NCBI GenBank assembly: GCA_036768485.1
Contig: JAVLUZ010000822.1
Coordinates: 307,557-371,556, forward strand
Source of the DNA: Mermis nigrescens
Lineage: Eukaryota; Nematoda; Enoplea; Mermithida; Mermithidae
Direction: 5' to 3'
DNA: 64,000 nucleotides
Shown: positions 30,944 to 41,741 of the stretch, in pieces
Layout of the letters: every line of letters starts with the position of its first letter
How positions within the stretch are numbered: position 1 is the stretch's first letter
Notes under the pieces: generated by a model
Told to the model about the DNA's origin: nothing
The model's input: only the letters and a program-made list of their open reading frames with translations
Database searches by the model: none
Program-made: the position numbers and the translations under genes

Positions 30944-32438
30944 TGTAACTTAGGTGGGTTCCGTCCACACCCGGGCGTGGGGGGGGTTTGTAGGGGGTAT
31001 GCACCCCCAGAAACCAAAATACCCCCCAGAAATCAAAATACCCCCCTAGAATTCAATTTTTGAAAATTTTTTTCGTTTTTTTCGCAATTTTTTGATGCCA
31101 ATGGATAGTGCTTGATGAGAAATGTTGAAAAATGGTGTTTTTATCGCCATACCACCATTTTTAAGGCCATTTTTCGACCTTCAAAAATCTTGCACCCCCC
31201 CCCAGAAATTTTCTTGGCTGCCCACATATGGTTCCGTCCGCCTTCGAGTTATTGGAGTATCTTAGCGCGCGCAAACGAGTTGGCTGATTCAGCACTTGAA
31301 GTATGTACGGATAAATAAACTGACAGCACGCCGTCAGAGAAGATACCCAACACACAACAACTACGAAAGCAGCGAACCCCGTAAGTACCTTCGGGATTTA
31401 CCTAAGTACCTATGCTACACCTAGCGCTGGTCAAGAAGCTGCGGTAAAAACCTGCACTCTTCCAAGCTGACCCTGAATACAGACTACCTAAAATCTCCAC
31501 GACGTAATTGGTCCGGTACCTATGGAGAAAAATAGAAGGAGATGCCGACCGCAGATCTTAACCAGGGGTAATTAGATAATCCCGGTATTCGCCCTAGGTC
31601 CTTAGACCTTTTTAGACCAAAAGAGTAATTTTTCGCGAAAAGAATTGAAAGGGTTTCGCACTAGATTACCTACGGCGAAACTACTTACGATTTCTGGTTC
31701 CAACAGCACTCTGTACTTAAAAACAACAACAAAGAGCTCTATTCAGGCTGTCATCAACTATAGAAATTATGTATAATTTTTATAGATTTTTGGATCGAAA
31801 GAGGAATTATGAATTTTGCACAAAACGATAAATAAAAACTTTACCCAACGAAATCCGGCAAGAAATAAAGCTATGGCCGGCCTGATCCCAATTCCTGACT
31901 GCTTGCGATATAATGCACCCCTAAGCAGTGGATTTTGTGCTTTTACCGAATTAAAACAATGAACAACAAACGGCGCTAATATAGTCGAAGATGACACGCC
32001 GTAAAAGTAAAAAGCCAAACTGGCACCAACCAACTAATAATCCCTTAGGGAGTTGGCCCACAGTAATAGAAGGAGAAATTATTGTAAAATGTGTTTATGA
32101 CAAAAATTGTGTGCTACTTGCACATAGATTTTCAGGTCCCCGCACAGGCTCAACGTGAATAGTGTAGTTATGTCGCCTATGTTTTAAATGTGAAAAGTGA
32201 TAGGGACTTGTGGGGTGTTCCACAGTAAAAGGTTGCATCATAGTATCCTCGCGACACCTAGGCAAGAGTCCAACCAATTGACACTGCGTGGTCGGAATGC
32301 CTCACATGTCATATCGTCGATCTGAAAATATGGCTGGAGTCGCCAAAGTGGAAACGCACGACCGGATGGTCTGAATTGGCGCACTAAGGTGCGTGAAGGC
32401 CGTACATGTAGCGGCTCGGTGTAGATACACTATCTACA
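30944..32438 (-). repeat. 3' LTR (left)
   Basis: Read on the - strand it begins TGTAGATAGTGTATCTACAC and ends CTAAGTTACA, the TG...CA form. 1,495 bp including a 265-bp MITE at 30966-31230 with an 8-bp duplication. Immediately preceded (- sense) by the polypurine tract. Open frames here are LTR shadows. Confidence 0.95.
30966..31230. mobile_element. hAT-like MITE in the 3' LTR
   Basis: CACACCCGGGCGTGGGG ... GGCTGCCCACATATG, flanked by a perfect 8-bp duplication GTTCCGTC (30958-30965, 31231-31238). Central repeats of CCCCCCAGAAATCAAAATA. Ends are imperfect inverted repeats (..GGGC near each end). The uninterrupted target is present in the other LTR at 43690. Confidence 0.93.
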
Positions 32439-32450
32439 CTCCTCCCTCAC
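32439..32450 (-). other. Polypurine tract
   Basis: On the - strand GTGAGGGAGGAG abuts the TGTAG start of the 3' LTR, the expected primer site for plus-strand synthesis. Confidence 0.85.
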
Positions 32451-32459
32451 CGGGAAAAA

Positions 32460-33035
32460 TTCGGAACACAGGCCGAATTTTTTAATTGGATTGAAAATTA
32501 TTGAAATATAAGAAAAATTTGTTGGGGATCCAACAAATGGAAAAGTTTGAGTAATTTATCGAAATTTTGATTGGGCCCCCTGTGGATGGGGAAAAAAAAT
32601 TTAGAGTTAAAAAGTATGGCGGCTGAATCCATGACCGAGCCTCTATCAAGTAGTGCGGAAACCTGAAAAATAAATTTGGATAAAAGGAAATTAAGTAGAT
32701 TTTAGATAAAGTTAAGATAAAATAAGGCCACACTTGCTCTGAGCAAGTTCAGGAATCAACAAGCTTAAAATGATGAGATTATGCAAAATTTAAAGACAAA
32801 AATTTTAAAGATACAGGCAATAACGGACCACAAACTAGTAGTTTTATAATAAAGACGCTTTTAACAAGACGCAAAAAAGACGACGTTGATCCAAACAAAT
32901 AAAATGCTGCTGGCCATTGGCACGATCACAGAGTCCAAATAAATGTGGTAAGCGAGCCAAGTGTGGCTATCAACGGAGTAGCTGGACGGCGGAACTCCTC
33001 GAACCTTTGATCACGGCGCGGTGGAGAAGGAAAGC
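32460..33035. other. Retrotransposon 3' untranslated stretch
   Basis: Between the end of ORF3 and the polypurine tract. AT-rich, no open frame with family resemblance. Confidence 0.6.
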
Positions 33036-33037
33036 GC

Positions 33038-34450
33038 CTAAAACTGCCGGATTCTGCGCGAAGGAGAGCGCGAATGGTATGGCTGTGGTTGTGGTTGACC
33101 CCAAAACTCATTTGACCGGGAGATTGAACGGCGTTTGTGTTGCGGCCGATCGAGACTAACGGTTGACCGGGGCGACCAACGCGTTGGTGATGGGTGACGC
33201 CCAACGCCTTCGCGTTGATGCTGCGGCGAACGCTGCTGCGACAATTCGAATTGCCGCTGTTGATAACCGCCAACGTTGTCAGCCGACCGCTGCAACCAAT
33301 GCGTCGGTAATGAGCCACGCCCAAAACCTTCGCGTTGATGCAACGGCGACCTTTGGCGCTGCACTGCTCAAGCGGCGGGCGGGGTTGAACGCGGGCCAGT
33401 GTTGCTGCGTTGGCTGCTGCTGCAATTGCCCACGCGGCATCGACGCTGCCGGTAACTGGGGCGAATTCTGTCTGAAACGAGACAAAGAAGAGGGTCCGGG
33501 TTCGTTTTCAGATGGCTTCGATAATAACGCCAGTTGGCGATAGATCATCGCTTGCCCTTGCGTCGCTCTCATCATTTTTGATTGGCACGCATAGCTCGTT
33601 GAGTATGTTCGTATTTATTCCGGACGTATCGGCTGGCCCTTAATTAAGGAATGGCTTCGTGATAGGATCGTAAGCTGCCCATGTACGCGTTCTCATCCTC
33701 ACGTATTATTTCAGAGGCCACGGCTAAAGAGCCTGGCTTACATGCAATAGTAACGCGTGGCAATGGCGGCATCAGTTGAGTTTCAAGATCGGCTTTCTTG
33801 ATTATCATTCGGGCCTGGCATAAGTTGATCTGAGCCTGTAAGGAAAGATCTGAAACGTTTCGTCGTTTCTTCGCTTGGGGGCCACTTGGGTCCTCCGCAT
33901 CAGCAAGTCGGTTTGTGTGATTGGCGTCTCTGCTGGTTTTGGCGAATATTGTTCAATTCGTCAGGTAGTTTTTTCAGAAGATAATGCGTAGAGTGTTGGC
34001 GCGATTTGTGACGACCGAATTGAGCAGGCACCGTTAAGTCAGGATCTGTGGCTTCGCTGAATTAGCTGAATATTGCAATGTAGCACAACCGGATCCTCAA
34101 TTTCTTCCGCTAACTGCAGGAAATTCTACAAAGGCTTCCCTCGGAAATCGAGTATACGTCGGACCGAAGAAGGCGGCACGAAGCATACGTCAAATCTGTT
34201 CACACATTTGCCAGGCAATTCCAGGATCGCCATACAACTTCGCGAAAATGAAGAAACGTTGATCTAAATAACGCAACAGTGATGTAGCTTGCAACACGTG
34301 CGCAGTAGCGAACACCGGTTTGCGGCTGAAAGTGGTTTTGTATTCTCTCTCAAATTCACGAAACGCTTCAAAAATATCAACCATTTGCCGCATCATCAAA
34401 CACAACGGCGCCGTATGATCAGGCTGAGGCTGGATATGATGCGGAAAGAA
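33038..34450 (-). pseudogene. ORF3 C-terminal region, fragmented
   Basis: Continuation of the ORF3 coding region in pieces joined by frameshifts and stops. From 34440 a frame reads PQPDHTAPLCLMMRQMVDIF and FEREYKTTFSRKPVF up to a TGA (34190), and continues in frame for about 30 codons. The last part (33575-33038) is rich in Gln, Pro, Arg and Ser, with two copies of a QRSP-Q/L-HQREG-x-GR-x-PT-W motif and an RSPSRR tail before the stop at 33038. Base composition is clearly higher in GC than the flanks. Low-complexity basic tails suggest nucleic-acid or protein binding; I know no homologue. Confidence 0.6.
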
Positions 34451-34451
34451 C

Positions 34452-35214
34452 TCAGGCTGAATTGTGACACCGAGTCAAACGTTCATTTGCGGCGGCGTCG
34501 GCTGAAAAGAATGCTTTGCGACGTATTGGATGTTTTACTTCATAGACCATATAACCGGTCGTGATAAACATGCGATTTCGCGTAAACAACGGATCTGGAT
34601 AGAACTGGCAGTGAAAGACAGAAGGCTGCGTAATAAAACGCGGCGCAACCCAATTCCTAAATGCCTCGTTTGGATCCGGATCCGTGGGTAAGCGTAGCGG
34701 AATGATTGGCCTCTCCGGCGGATTTAGAGATTCGACAATACTGCAAATCACGGGCGTACATCGAGTTGTAACACAGTTGAATGTCAGTACGCAAACCTGT
34801 GTACAGTTCCAAACCTGCTTCTGGTCCAAGCCAATTGCGAAAATTGAGAAAATTATGGATAGACAGGCAAGGTTGACCTGTTTCCTGCAATTCTTGCATG
34901 GTTTCCTGAAAATAATTCGTGTAGGCGGTTGTTCGGCGTTGTTCCTCATTATCCTGCACCTGCATCGGCTGTTCAGCCGGAGTTAGGACAACTGGTTCCG
35001 TCGGTTGCGGCTGCAAAATTTGAGGAATACGCGTTGACGGCAAAGGCTTGGCGGCGAAAGGCAACGTCATTGAGGCCATGATATTTTGGATATCCGTCGG
35101 CGCCGAGTAAGCAGGCGGAGGAGGAGCCACTGAAGCTGGAACAGCTTGTAAGGGCTCAAAACGCGATTTTCGAGTACGTGGCCGGCTGAGAGACGAAAGG
35201 CAAATTTTCGACAT
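34452..35214 (-). pseudogene. ORF3 middle region, fragmented
   Basis: Two overlapping - strand frames (35214-34657 and 34949-34452) carry one protein region broken by a shift. The first is Pro-rich (ASVAPPPPAYSAP), then helical (TAYTNYFQETMQELQETG). After the shift the second continues NPPERPIIPLRLPTDPDPNE, NWVAPRFITQPS, TTGYMVYEVKHP. It follows the exonuclease-like frame via a further shift at about 35170. No recognised domain. Confidence 0.6.
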
Positions 35215-36652
35215 CCAGGGGCCGACCTAACGGGGCGCTGGTTGCGGCCACAACTGGAACCCTATCTAAAACGTTTGTATCCATCGGTTCAGGCACGTTA
35301 CGCGATGTGGAAGGCAAATTAGCAATAATATCGTCAAGAACTTGTTGCTGCGTCGGCGATGGTGAACGCTGCGACGGCGGCGGAAATGGCGGCCTATCCT
35401 GGTCGTCTAACTCAAAGCCATCTAAAATAATCATTGTTGGATCCTCGCCATCCAAATCAGCTGTCAACGATCTGCGGAAATGTCGTCGTATGGCTTTTCG
35501 CCTTTGTTTCATATTGGGCGGCAATTTTGACAGCTTGATGTATAACGGCTCCGGCGGCGGCGCTGCCTGGACGGAACGTTCGTCACCCTCAAAAGTAAAA
35601 CCTGGCGGAACACGACGAGGAGAAATTTGACTCATGTTTGGCGAATACGTATCGATAAGAATGTGAACATCGAGCGAGAAAATTGGGTCTAAAACGAGAT
35701 ACCGTAACATAGGACCCGTCAAAGGCATGTTCCATGCCTGGCCAATCCACGTGACTGCCGAAGAATTCGGCTGCATATCGAAGAAGAAAGCTGCCAACGT
35801 TTTTAGGCGATGATTTCCGGCATTGATACGATGTTTGACCATGAAAAAGCGGCTCATCACCAGCGTATCTAAAATATTGGCCCTGAAAACCAAACACGGT
35901 GGAGGAAAGCTATCACGATTTTGTAAATAAGCCACTACATCTGCGCGATGTGGGCCGTAGACATGAAAATAGGCAATCTTATCGTTACTAGGATTGTGGC
36001 AGGCTAGAAAAACATCTCGCAGCTGTGTCTCAAGCAACTCCGCCAGCCCAAACGGGGGCTGTGGAAACCTAGAAATATCCCAAACAAAAACATGGCCATG
36101 AACGTCGGCAATCTGAATGTATCGAACAAAAGGACCGTTGGCCTGCATGTAGTTGGGATTGAGTTGTTGCCAATATCATTCCCAAACGCGGTAGGGCATG
36201 AACGAACAGTCGTTAACATGCTCGGAGTCGAAGCCAAAAAAGTACTGGCTGTTCAGACGATTAGACGACCTGAAAAGTGTTCGTATCGCGTTATAAGACT
36301 GTTCGTGTGTTTCGACCATTACGGTACGTCGAATGGCGTTTTCGGGCACATATGGCGCTGACAACGGGATACGGTCCATTGTTGCCATCCACCACTTACG
36401 TTGGGCATAGATACAATCGTAGTGGTGTGGCATTTCGTGGTGTGATGGTTCGCGAAGATTGGGAGTCACGTGTTCGTCGTTTTCGAAGTAAAGGAACTGT
36501 AAAGGGCACACCTCTGCGCGATACTGCTTTGCAGCAGCCGCAGCTTCGAGCGCTACTAGGAAATGGGCGGCATCGTTGTCGTTCCCGAGGCTAAACGTCG
36601 GACGATCTCGGTCCACGACGTCCTCTTCTGTTGGGGCACGCTGCTCAGCCAT
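35156..36652 (-). CDS. ORF3: DEDDy 3'-5' exonuclease-like protein
   Basis: One frame of 499 codons starting ATG at 36652, with an in-frame TGA at codon 159 (36176-36178). Residues ~110-330 follow the RNase D/WRN exonuclease fold: TVMVETHEQSYNAIRTLF, FFGFDSEH (D142, E144), YIQIADVHGHVFVWDI, HRADVVAYL (D238), ILDTLVMSRFF, NHRLKTLAAFFF, MLRYLVLD (Y318-x3-D322). All four acidic catalytic positions and the tyrosine of the DEDDy class are kept. An insertion of ~25 residues follows DSEH. The C-terminal third is Pro-rich and acidic. It sits where env would be. Known retroelement RNase H and integrase are separate domains upstream. Function is inferred from motifs only. Confidence 0.78.
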
Positions 36653-36672
36653 GGCTCTGCAAAAGGTGTAAC

Positions 36673-37482
36673 TTAGGGCACGGCATGTGCCGATTTAGCA
36701 CCAATTAACAAACGAATAGGCGCACACTCCCTCATATTCCTTTCCCGGCCTGCTAATTCCTCAAAAGTTATAACTACTGCCGGACACACAGGTCGACGCG
36801 GTAGCTTAACTAAAACAAAATCACCGGGTACGTATGCGTACTTTTCGGCAATGAGATCGGAATAGGGCAACTTTGGGGCAGGTAAGAGGCGATTACGGTG
36901 CACTACATGTTCGATTAAAGGATTATGCAAATAGATGATGCGCGCAGTTTCAGGCGTTGGCAAGGCTTTGATGCAATACGGACCTAATTGTTTAGGTGAA
37001 AGTTTTCCAATTTCAGGCTGAATTACCGCTTTATTGTTGAGATATACAATATCGTCAACTGCAAATTTACTTTCGCGCGTTGTTTTGTCATACTGCTTTT
37101 TCTGATGGTTACGCGCTTTAGCAAGATTTTCGCTAGCGATATCGTGTAAGTTAAGAAGCGTAAGTTTCAGATCAGCAAGATATTTTTCAGCGATGTTAGG
37201 TATATTAGGATTCAACGCGAGATCGCTTAAAAGCTGTATATCGAGTGGAAAAGAAGGTTCACGACCGTACAGCATCTCAAATGGCGAAATATTTGTAGAT
37301 GACTGCGGCGTTGCGCGATACGCGAATAAAGCAAAGGGCAAAAATTGTTCCCAGTCGTATTGATTTCTCGCGCTTAGTTTAGAAAGTCCATCGATGAGTG
37401 TTCGATTATACCATTCAATCAACCCATCACACTGAGGATGATAAGGGGTTGTGAAAACTTTTGAACACTTAGTAATTTGCAA
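36673..37482 (-). pseudogene. Integrase C-terminal half
   Basis: Reads CSKVFTTPYHPQCDGLIEWY, the third catalytic residue (E of GLIEW, W in place of the usual R after it), then FALFAYRATPQSSTN, SPFEMLYGREP, a helical linker, and a beta-rich C-terminal domain with GPYCIKALP..ARIIYLHNP..HRNRLLPA. Joined to the upstream half by a frameshift near 37470. Ends 21 bp before the ORF3 start codon. Confidence 0.9.
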
Positions 37483-38270
37483 ACTTCGGAAATTAGCGCT
37501 GATGTGAAATTTGAGCCTTGATCAGTTAAAAATCGCTTTGGAACGTCGTGTCTAGGAATTACTTCGCGCAATAATAGGTTTGCTATGGTGACCGCTTTTA
37601 TATCAGACACTGCAAACGCTTCAACATACTTAGTAAAATAGTCCATGAAAACAACGATTTGATCATTCCCGGACGTCGAACGAGGCATATGGAGACAATC
37701 ACACGCGATTAACTCAAATGGTGCTGAAACTTTGATGGGCTGCAGAGGTATGGTGGTGGGGTTATTCGCTACCTTACGCTGCAAACACACCTCACAATTC
37801 TTACACCATGCAAGCACATCATTCTCCATTCTAGGCCACCAGTAACGAAGCTGAATGGCGGGTAAGATTTTTCGCGCGGAGAAATGGGCTCCAAAGATGG
37901 AATCATGAAATTCGGTTAAGATGAAACTACGAAGCGATTTCGGAATGACAAGCTGATGAATGGTATTAGCTGCACGCTTAGGCTGAAATCTGCGATAGAG
38001 AATTTTATTTAGCAAGAAAAATTCGTCGCGATATTTACGTGTTGTTAAGTCGCTGAGCGATTCACGAATTTTGTTTAACTCTTCATCTTGACGTTGTTCG
38101 GCAAGGAGTTTAGCAGGCGACAGAATTTCTGCTTTTTCAGCTTCAGATAAAGTGATGCGTTCATAAAAAACTGGCGGATGATCTTTTTGCGCAGCTTGCA
38201 GTTTTGGCGCGATGGTTTGTTGTCTTATATCAGGTGGTTTGTTGTCGTCGTCAGACTCAGACGCTTCGGA
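37419..38270 (-). pseudogene. Integrase N-terminal half
   Basis: Open from just after the TAA at 38271 to 37419. Contains the HHCC zinc finger (HDSIFGAHFSARK ... CKNCEVC), RYWWPRMENDV, the first catalytic Asp in ACDCLHMP, FMDYFTKYVEAFA, and the second in LTDQGSNFTS. The reading frame then goes out of register after SEVCK. Integrase cuts and joins the cDNA ends into host DNA. A linker of ~85 codons (38270-38016) precedes the finger. Confidence 0.93.
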
Positions 38271-38866
38271 TTAGAGGTTAGCGACGTTAGCAACGGGTTT
38301 ACGTTCGAGTTTATAGCGTTGTTCGTCGCGATCGTACTTAGGATGACGCGATAATAAGTCCGCAGCGCAGTTATATGCGCCTGGTACATAAACAACCTCA
38401 TACTCGTATTCCTGTAATTTTAAACCCCAGCGTCTTAAACGACTGGAAGGATCTTTTACATTTACGAGCCAAGTAAGCGCCTGATGATCTGTTTCCACGA
38501 TGAATTTTTTGCCATAGAGATAATGCCTATAATGCTTAATTGCCCAGACAACCGCTAAAGCCTCCTTCTCAGAAGTGGCATAGTTACATTCGGCCGAGTT
38601 TAAAACATGGCTAGCATAACCATGAATGAAACGATTTTTAGATGGAAGATGTTTCTGCGTAAGAATGGCACCTAGCGCGTAATTGCTTGCGTCGGTTGTC
38701 AGGATGAATTGATGGTCATTATCGAACTTAGGCAACTGCAAAATCGGTGGTGAAGTGAAGGCATCTTTTAACGTTTGAAAAGCTTTTTGATGTTCTTCAG
38801 TCCAAAGAAATTCCGTGTCTTTTCTTAATAAACGAAAAAGAGGTTTCGCGATTTTCGCGAGATCTT
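38271..38866 (-). pseudogene. RNase H domain of pol
   Basis: After the shift in an A-run (window T-run 38864-38869) the frame reads LAKIAKPLFRLLRKD, WTEEHQKAF, TTDASNYALGAILTQ (catalytic Asp), SEKEALAVVWAIKHYRHYLY (catalytic Glu), FIVETDHQALTWL (catalytic Asp), then AADLLSRHP. This is a Ty3/gypsy RNase H with catalytic residues intact. It ends at a TAA (38271-38273) where the pol frame continues unchanged beyond. Confidence 0.93.
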
Positions 38867-39003
38867 TTTACAAATTTTTTGAACCATTGAACGAGACCAA
38901 GAAATTTCTGTAAAGCTTTCACCGTTTTTGGCACTGGAAAATTGATCAAATCTGCAATTTTAGTCAAGTCAGGAGCAATACCTAGCGAACTTATGCGATG
39001 ACC

Positions 39004-39735
39004 CTAAAATTGGACTTCTGCATGGGCTAGATGACATTTTTCTGGTTTAACCCTTAAGTTTGCGTTTTGAAGCGCGCGAAAGACATCTTCTAGATTTTTA
39101 AGATGCTCTGAAAACGTGCGCAAAAACACAATTATATCGTCGATATATACGAGACAGGTTTTCCAATTTAAACCAGCGAGAACAAGCTCCATAAGGCGCT
39201 GAAAATCGGCGGGGGCGTTTTTTAAACCAAAAGGTAACACTTCGAATTCGTAGTGACCTACAGGACAGATAAAAGCGGTTTTTTCACGCGATTTTTCGTC
39301 AAGGGGGATCTGCCAATACCCAGATTTTAAGTCTAGCGTACTAAAGTAAGCTGCAGACCCTAGGGCATCAAAATAATCGTCAATTTGAGGTAGAGGATAA
39401 ATTTGAGTTTTTGTCACATCATTTAATCGTCGATAATCCACAACTGGGCGGAGGGAACCATCTTTTTTCCCAATTAAAAACAAAGGACTGGCCCAGGGAC
39501 TAGTTGTTGGTCTGATGACTTTTTCCGCGATCATTTCGTTTATTATTCGTTGCATGACTTGTCGGCGCGCGTGTTCGACACGATAAGTTTTACCTACAAC
39601 AGGGGGATTATCCCCTGTGTCGATGTGATGTTTAACGAGCGGAGTGCGACCGAGTGGTTCGCCTTTTAAAGCGAATATCGAATTATATTTATGACAAAGA
39701 TCACGAATTTGCTGCTGTTCCTTAGAGTTAGCGAT
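39004..39735 (-). pseudogene. Reverse transcriptase domain of pol
   Basis: Open in the -1 frame relative to the gag-protease ORF. Begins with a linker (PLVKHHIDTGDNPPVV), then RT: VIRPTTSPWASPLFLIGKKD, RPVVDYRRLND, YPLPQIDDYF, FSTLDLKSGYWQI, TAFICPVGHYEFEVLPFGLK, and catalytic LVYIDD. It stops at a TAG (39004) inside the conserved F-L-G-H block, evidently a point mutation, and the frame goes on GHRISSLGIAP..LGLVQWF until a frameshift near 38866. Confidence 0.94.
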
Positions 39736-39755
39736 GGAACCCTGTAAAGCCTTAT

Positions 39756-41741
39756 TTATCGAGGAAAAAGTTCAAGCGAGCGATCGTCTGAAACAGAAAC
39801 ATGAGACACGACCTCAACATCAGACGTTAGCGATCCAATTAGCTCTCCAGTGTCGACCTGAACGGGCGATTTCGAGATGTTACATAACCTCAAAGGAAAA
39901 ACTGAAACTGAAGTGTCGACGATAGCAGGGGCGACAAAAAGTGAACTTTTGCGCATAAAATCTGGATCGGGCTCGAAAAGTGCAATATCAGCATCATAGG
40001 AACCGTGACTTATATAAGCAGGTGTTATTAATTTGTGGCGTGGCAAAATCGTGATGGGCTCTGAAATTGAAACATGCATGCAGATAGGACATGCGATCTT
40101 AGTGTTTGGATTGGTACGAAACTGCAATTTTTCACTCGGTGATAAGAGATTTAATTTTATACCGTTTATGAACGCGCAATCTTCGATGGGATTTACCCAG
40201 AGTAATGCGGAACGGCAAAAATCAAAACCGAGAAGCATGTCTTCTGGCAATTTATCGATGATAGACACTAACGTGGGAATAGAATGATCCGCGATAGTTA
40301 TAGTCATATTAAAATTAAAGCGAACAACTACTGTTGTGTCACCTACACCGTGCACGACTTTAGACGTTTGTTTCGGAGGTAACCTGAAACCTAGTCTTAA
40401 AAATGCTGCAGTAGTCATCATTGTGACTTGCGAGCCAGTGTCAATTAGTGCCGGAATTTTTACACCATGAATTTCAGCCAAAATGGTGGGTAGATTTGTA
40501 CCTGCATGACTAACTATCGGAATTTCAGGATCCTGATTTAAGGTGGGGGATGAAGTCATTTTTTCTAAAACCGCTAATCTTCGCTGCAATCTATCATATT
40601 CTTCCAAAAATGCTTGGGATGCAAAATTTTCTTCCCGCTTAGTTTCTTCAGATTGATGAGAAGTAACCATGTTTGCATTTTTCTTAGGCGAGTAGGGCGG
40701 TTGCGGCGGGGGATAATCTAAGGCAGGCTGGAAATCCGCTACATATGTGACGTTAGGGGGATAATTTCGCGGCGCAGAACGATAATTGGAATTATAATAC
40801 GTATTACGCTGTTCTGCCGGATGAGTCACATAAGGATTATTTTGGCGATAGTCATACGATTGCATGCGATTATCATAGGGCTGATTTTGATAGTTTTGGC
40901 GATAATTTGGCGCGTAATCGTTATAGTTTTGCCTAAAAATTGGACGCGAGCGCCTAGAATCAAAACGTGCGTCAGAACTTTGAGGGATAGGTTGACGATT
41001 TTGGCTTTGATCGCGATACCTAGGCTTAGACTGAGGTCGATTATTATTATTTGAGCGCGACGATGAGCGATTACGACTATTCCAAGAACGCGACTGACTA
41101 CGTTGACGCGCGGCGGGTTCGAATTTCGCTTGCTGTGCATTTTCGTCAAGTTTGCGCTGTCTCATCTTTTTAAAACATTGTTCTTCAACATGACCCGTGC
41201 GCTTACAAAAATCGCAAAATTTACGCGCTGAAGATTGCTCATTTTTGGGGCGTTTTGAACGAGAAAACGTCTTATTGCGCGAACGATCAGAATCAGCATT
41301 ATTAGAAAAACGCACAGATTCCTTAGGAATTGCACCGGTGGCAGGATTGGCAATGGTCAAGACATAGGGCGTTGGCGCTTTTTTCGCTACAAGTTGGCGC
41401 GCTGCATACTCTGCGCATTTAGCATTATGCAAAAATTCATGTAACTCAGCTTCAGGCGCGCGTTGATAGGCTGCAGTTGAAATTTCAGGTAACATACCGC
41501 GCTTTAATTGATGGCGAAGCATTTCGTTAAATTGCTCAGAGTCGGTTTCAATATGAGGTCTAGCGCGTCTTAATTGTTTGTGAAGCGCGAGATAGTAAGC
41601 TTGAACAGACTCATTGGGCTGTTGCTTACGGTCAAGAAAGTGGTCATATAACGTATCGTGATTGAGAGGACGAAATTCCGCGATCATAGCGTACTTAGTC
41701 TGTAGTGTAAGAATTACGCACTTCTTGAGGTAACGCTTCAT
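39756..41741 (-). CDS. Gag C-terminal part plus aspartic protease
   Basis: 661 codons open. Residues ~15-110 are the C-terminal half of the retrotransposon capsid (DRKQQPNESVQAYYLALHK). A zinc knuckle CDFCKRTGHVEEQC lies at 176-189, followed by a long Arg/Ser/Asn/Tyr-rich disordered region. The protease is marked by ALIDTGSQVTMM (434-437 DTGS) and LLGFDF. The first 17 codons overlap the gag N-terminal frame; the true junction is a +1 shift at about 41700. It stops at 39756, pol following in the -1 frame after a short T-run, which could be programmed frameshifting or decay. Confidence 0.92.
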   Translation of the reverse strand: MKRYLKKCVILTLQTKYAMIAEFRPLNHDTLYDHFLDRKQQPNESVQAYYLALHKQLRRARPHIETDSEQFNEMLRHQLKRGMLPEISTAAYQRAPEAELHEFLHNAKCAEYAARQLVAKKAPTPYVLTIANPATGAIPKESVRFSNNADSDRSRNKTFSRSKRPKNEQSSARKFCDFCKRTGHVEEQCFKKMRQRKLDENAQQAKFEPAARQRSQSRSWNSRNRSSSRSNNNNRPQSKPRYRDQSQNRQPIPQSSDARFDSRRSRPIFRQNYNDYAPNYRQNYQNQPYDNRMQSYDYRQNNPYVTHPAEQRNTYYNSNYRSAPRNYPPNVTYVADFQPALDYPPPQPPYSPKKNANMVTSHQSEETKREENFASQAFLEEYDRLQRRLAVLEKMTSSPTLNQDPEIPIVSHAGTNLPTILAEIHGVKIPALIDTGSQVTMMTTAAFLRLGFRLPPKQTSKVVHGVGDTTVVVRFNFNMTITIADHSIPTLVSIIDKLPEDMLLGFDFCRSALLWVNPIEDCAFINGIKLNLLSPSEKLQFRTNPNTKIACPICMHVSISEPITILPRHKLITPAYISHGSYDADIALFEPDPDFMRKSSLFVAPAIVDTSVSVFPLRLCNISKSPVQVDTGELIGSLTSDVEVVSHVSVSDDRSLELFPR

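Noticed and set aside
33163..33543. + strand open frames opposite ORF3 and gag (e.g. 33163-33543, 34684-34986, 41912-42262)
   Set aside because: Shadows of the GC-richer retrotransposon coding strand; no family resemblance.
36176..36178. TGA in ORF3 and TGA in the LINE fragment as evidence for codon reassignment
   Set aside because: TAG and TAA also interrupt pol, frameshifts are common, and the anoctamin exons use TGG normally; simple decay explains it.
33038..36652. ORF3 as a retroviral envelope
   Set aside because: No signal peptide, furin-like site or transmembrane segment; the N-terminal part matches an exonuclease fold instead.
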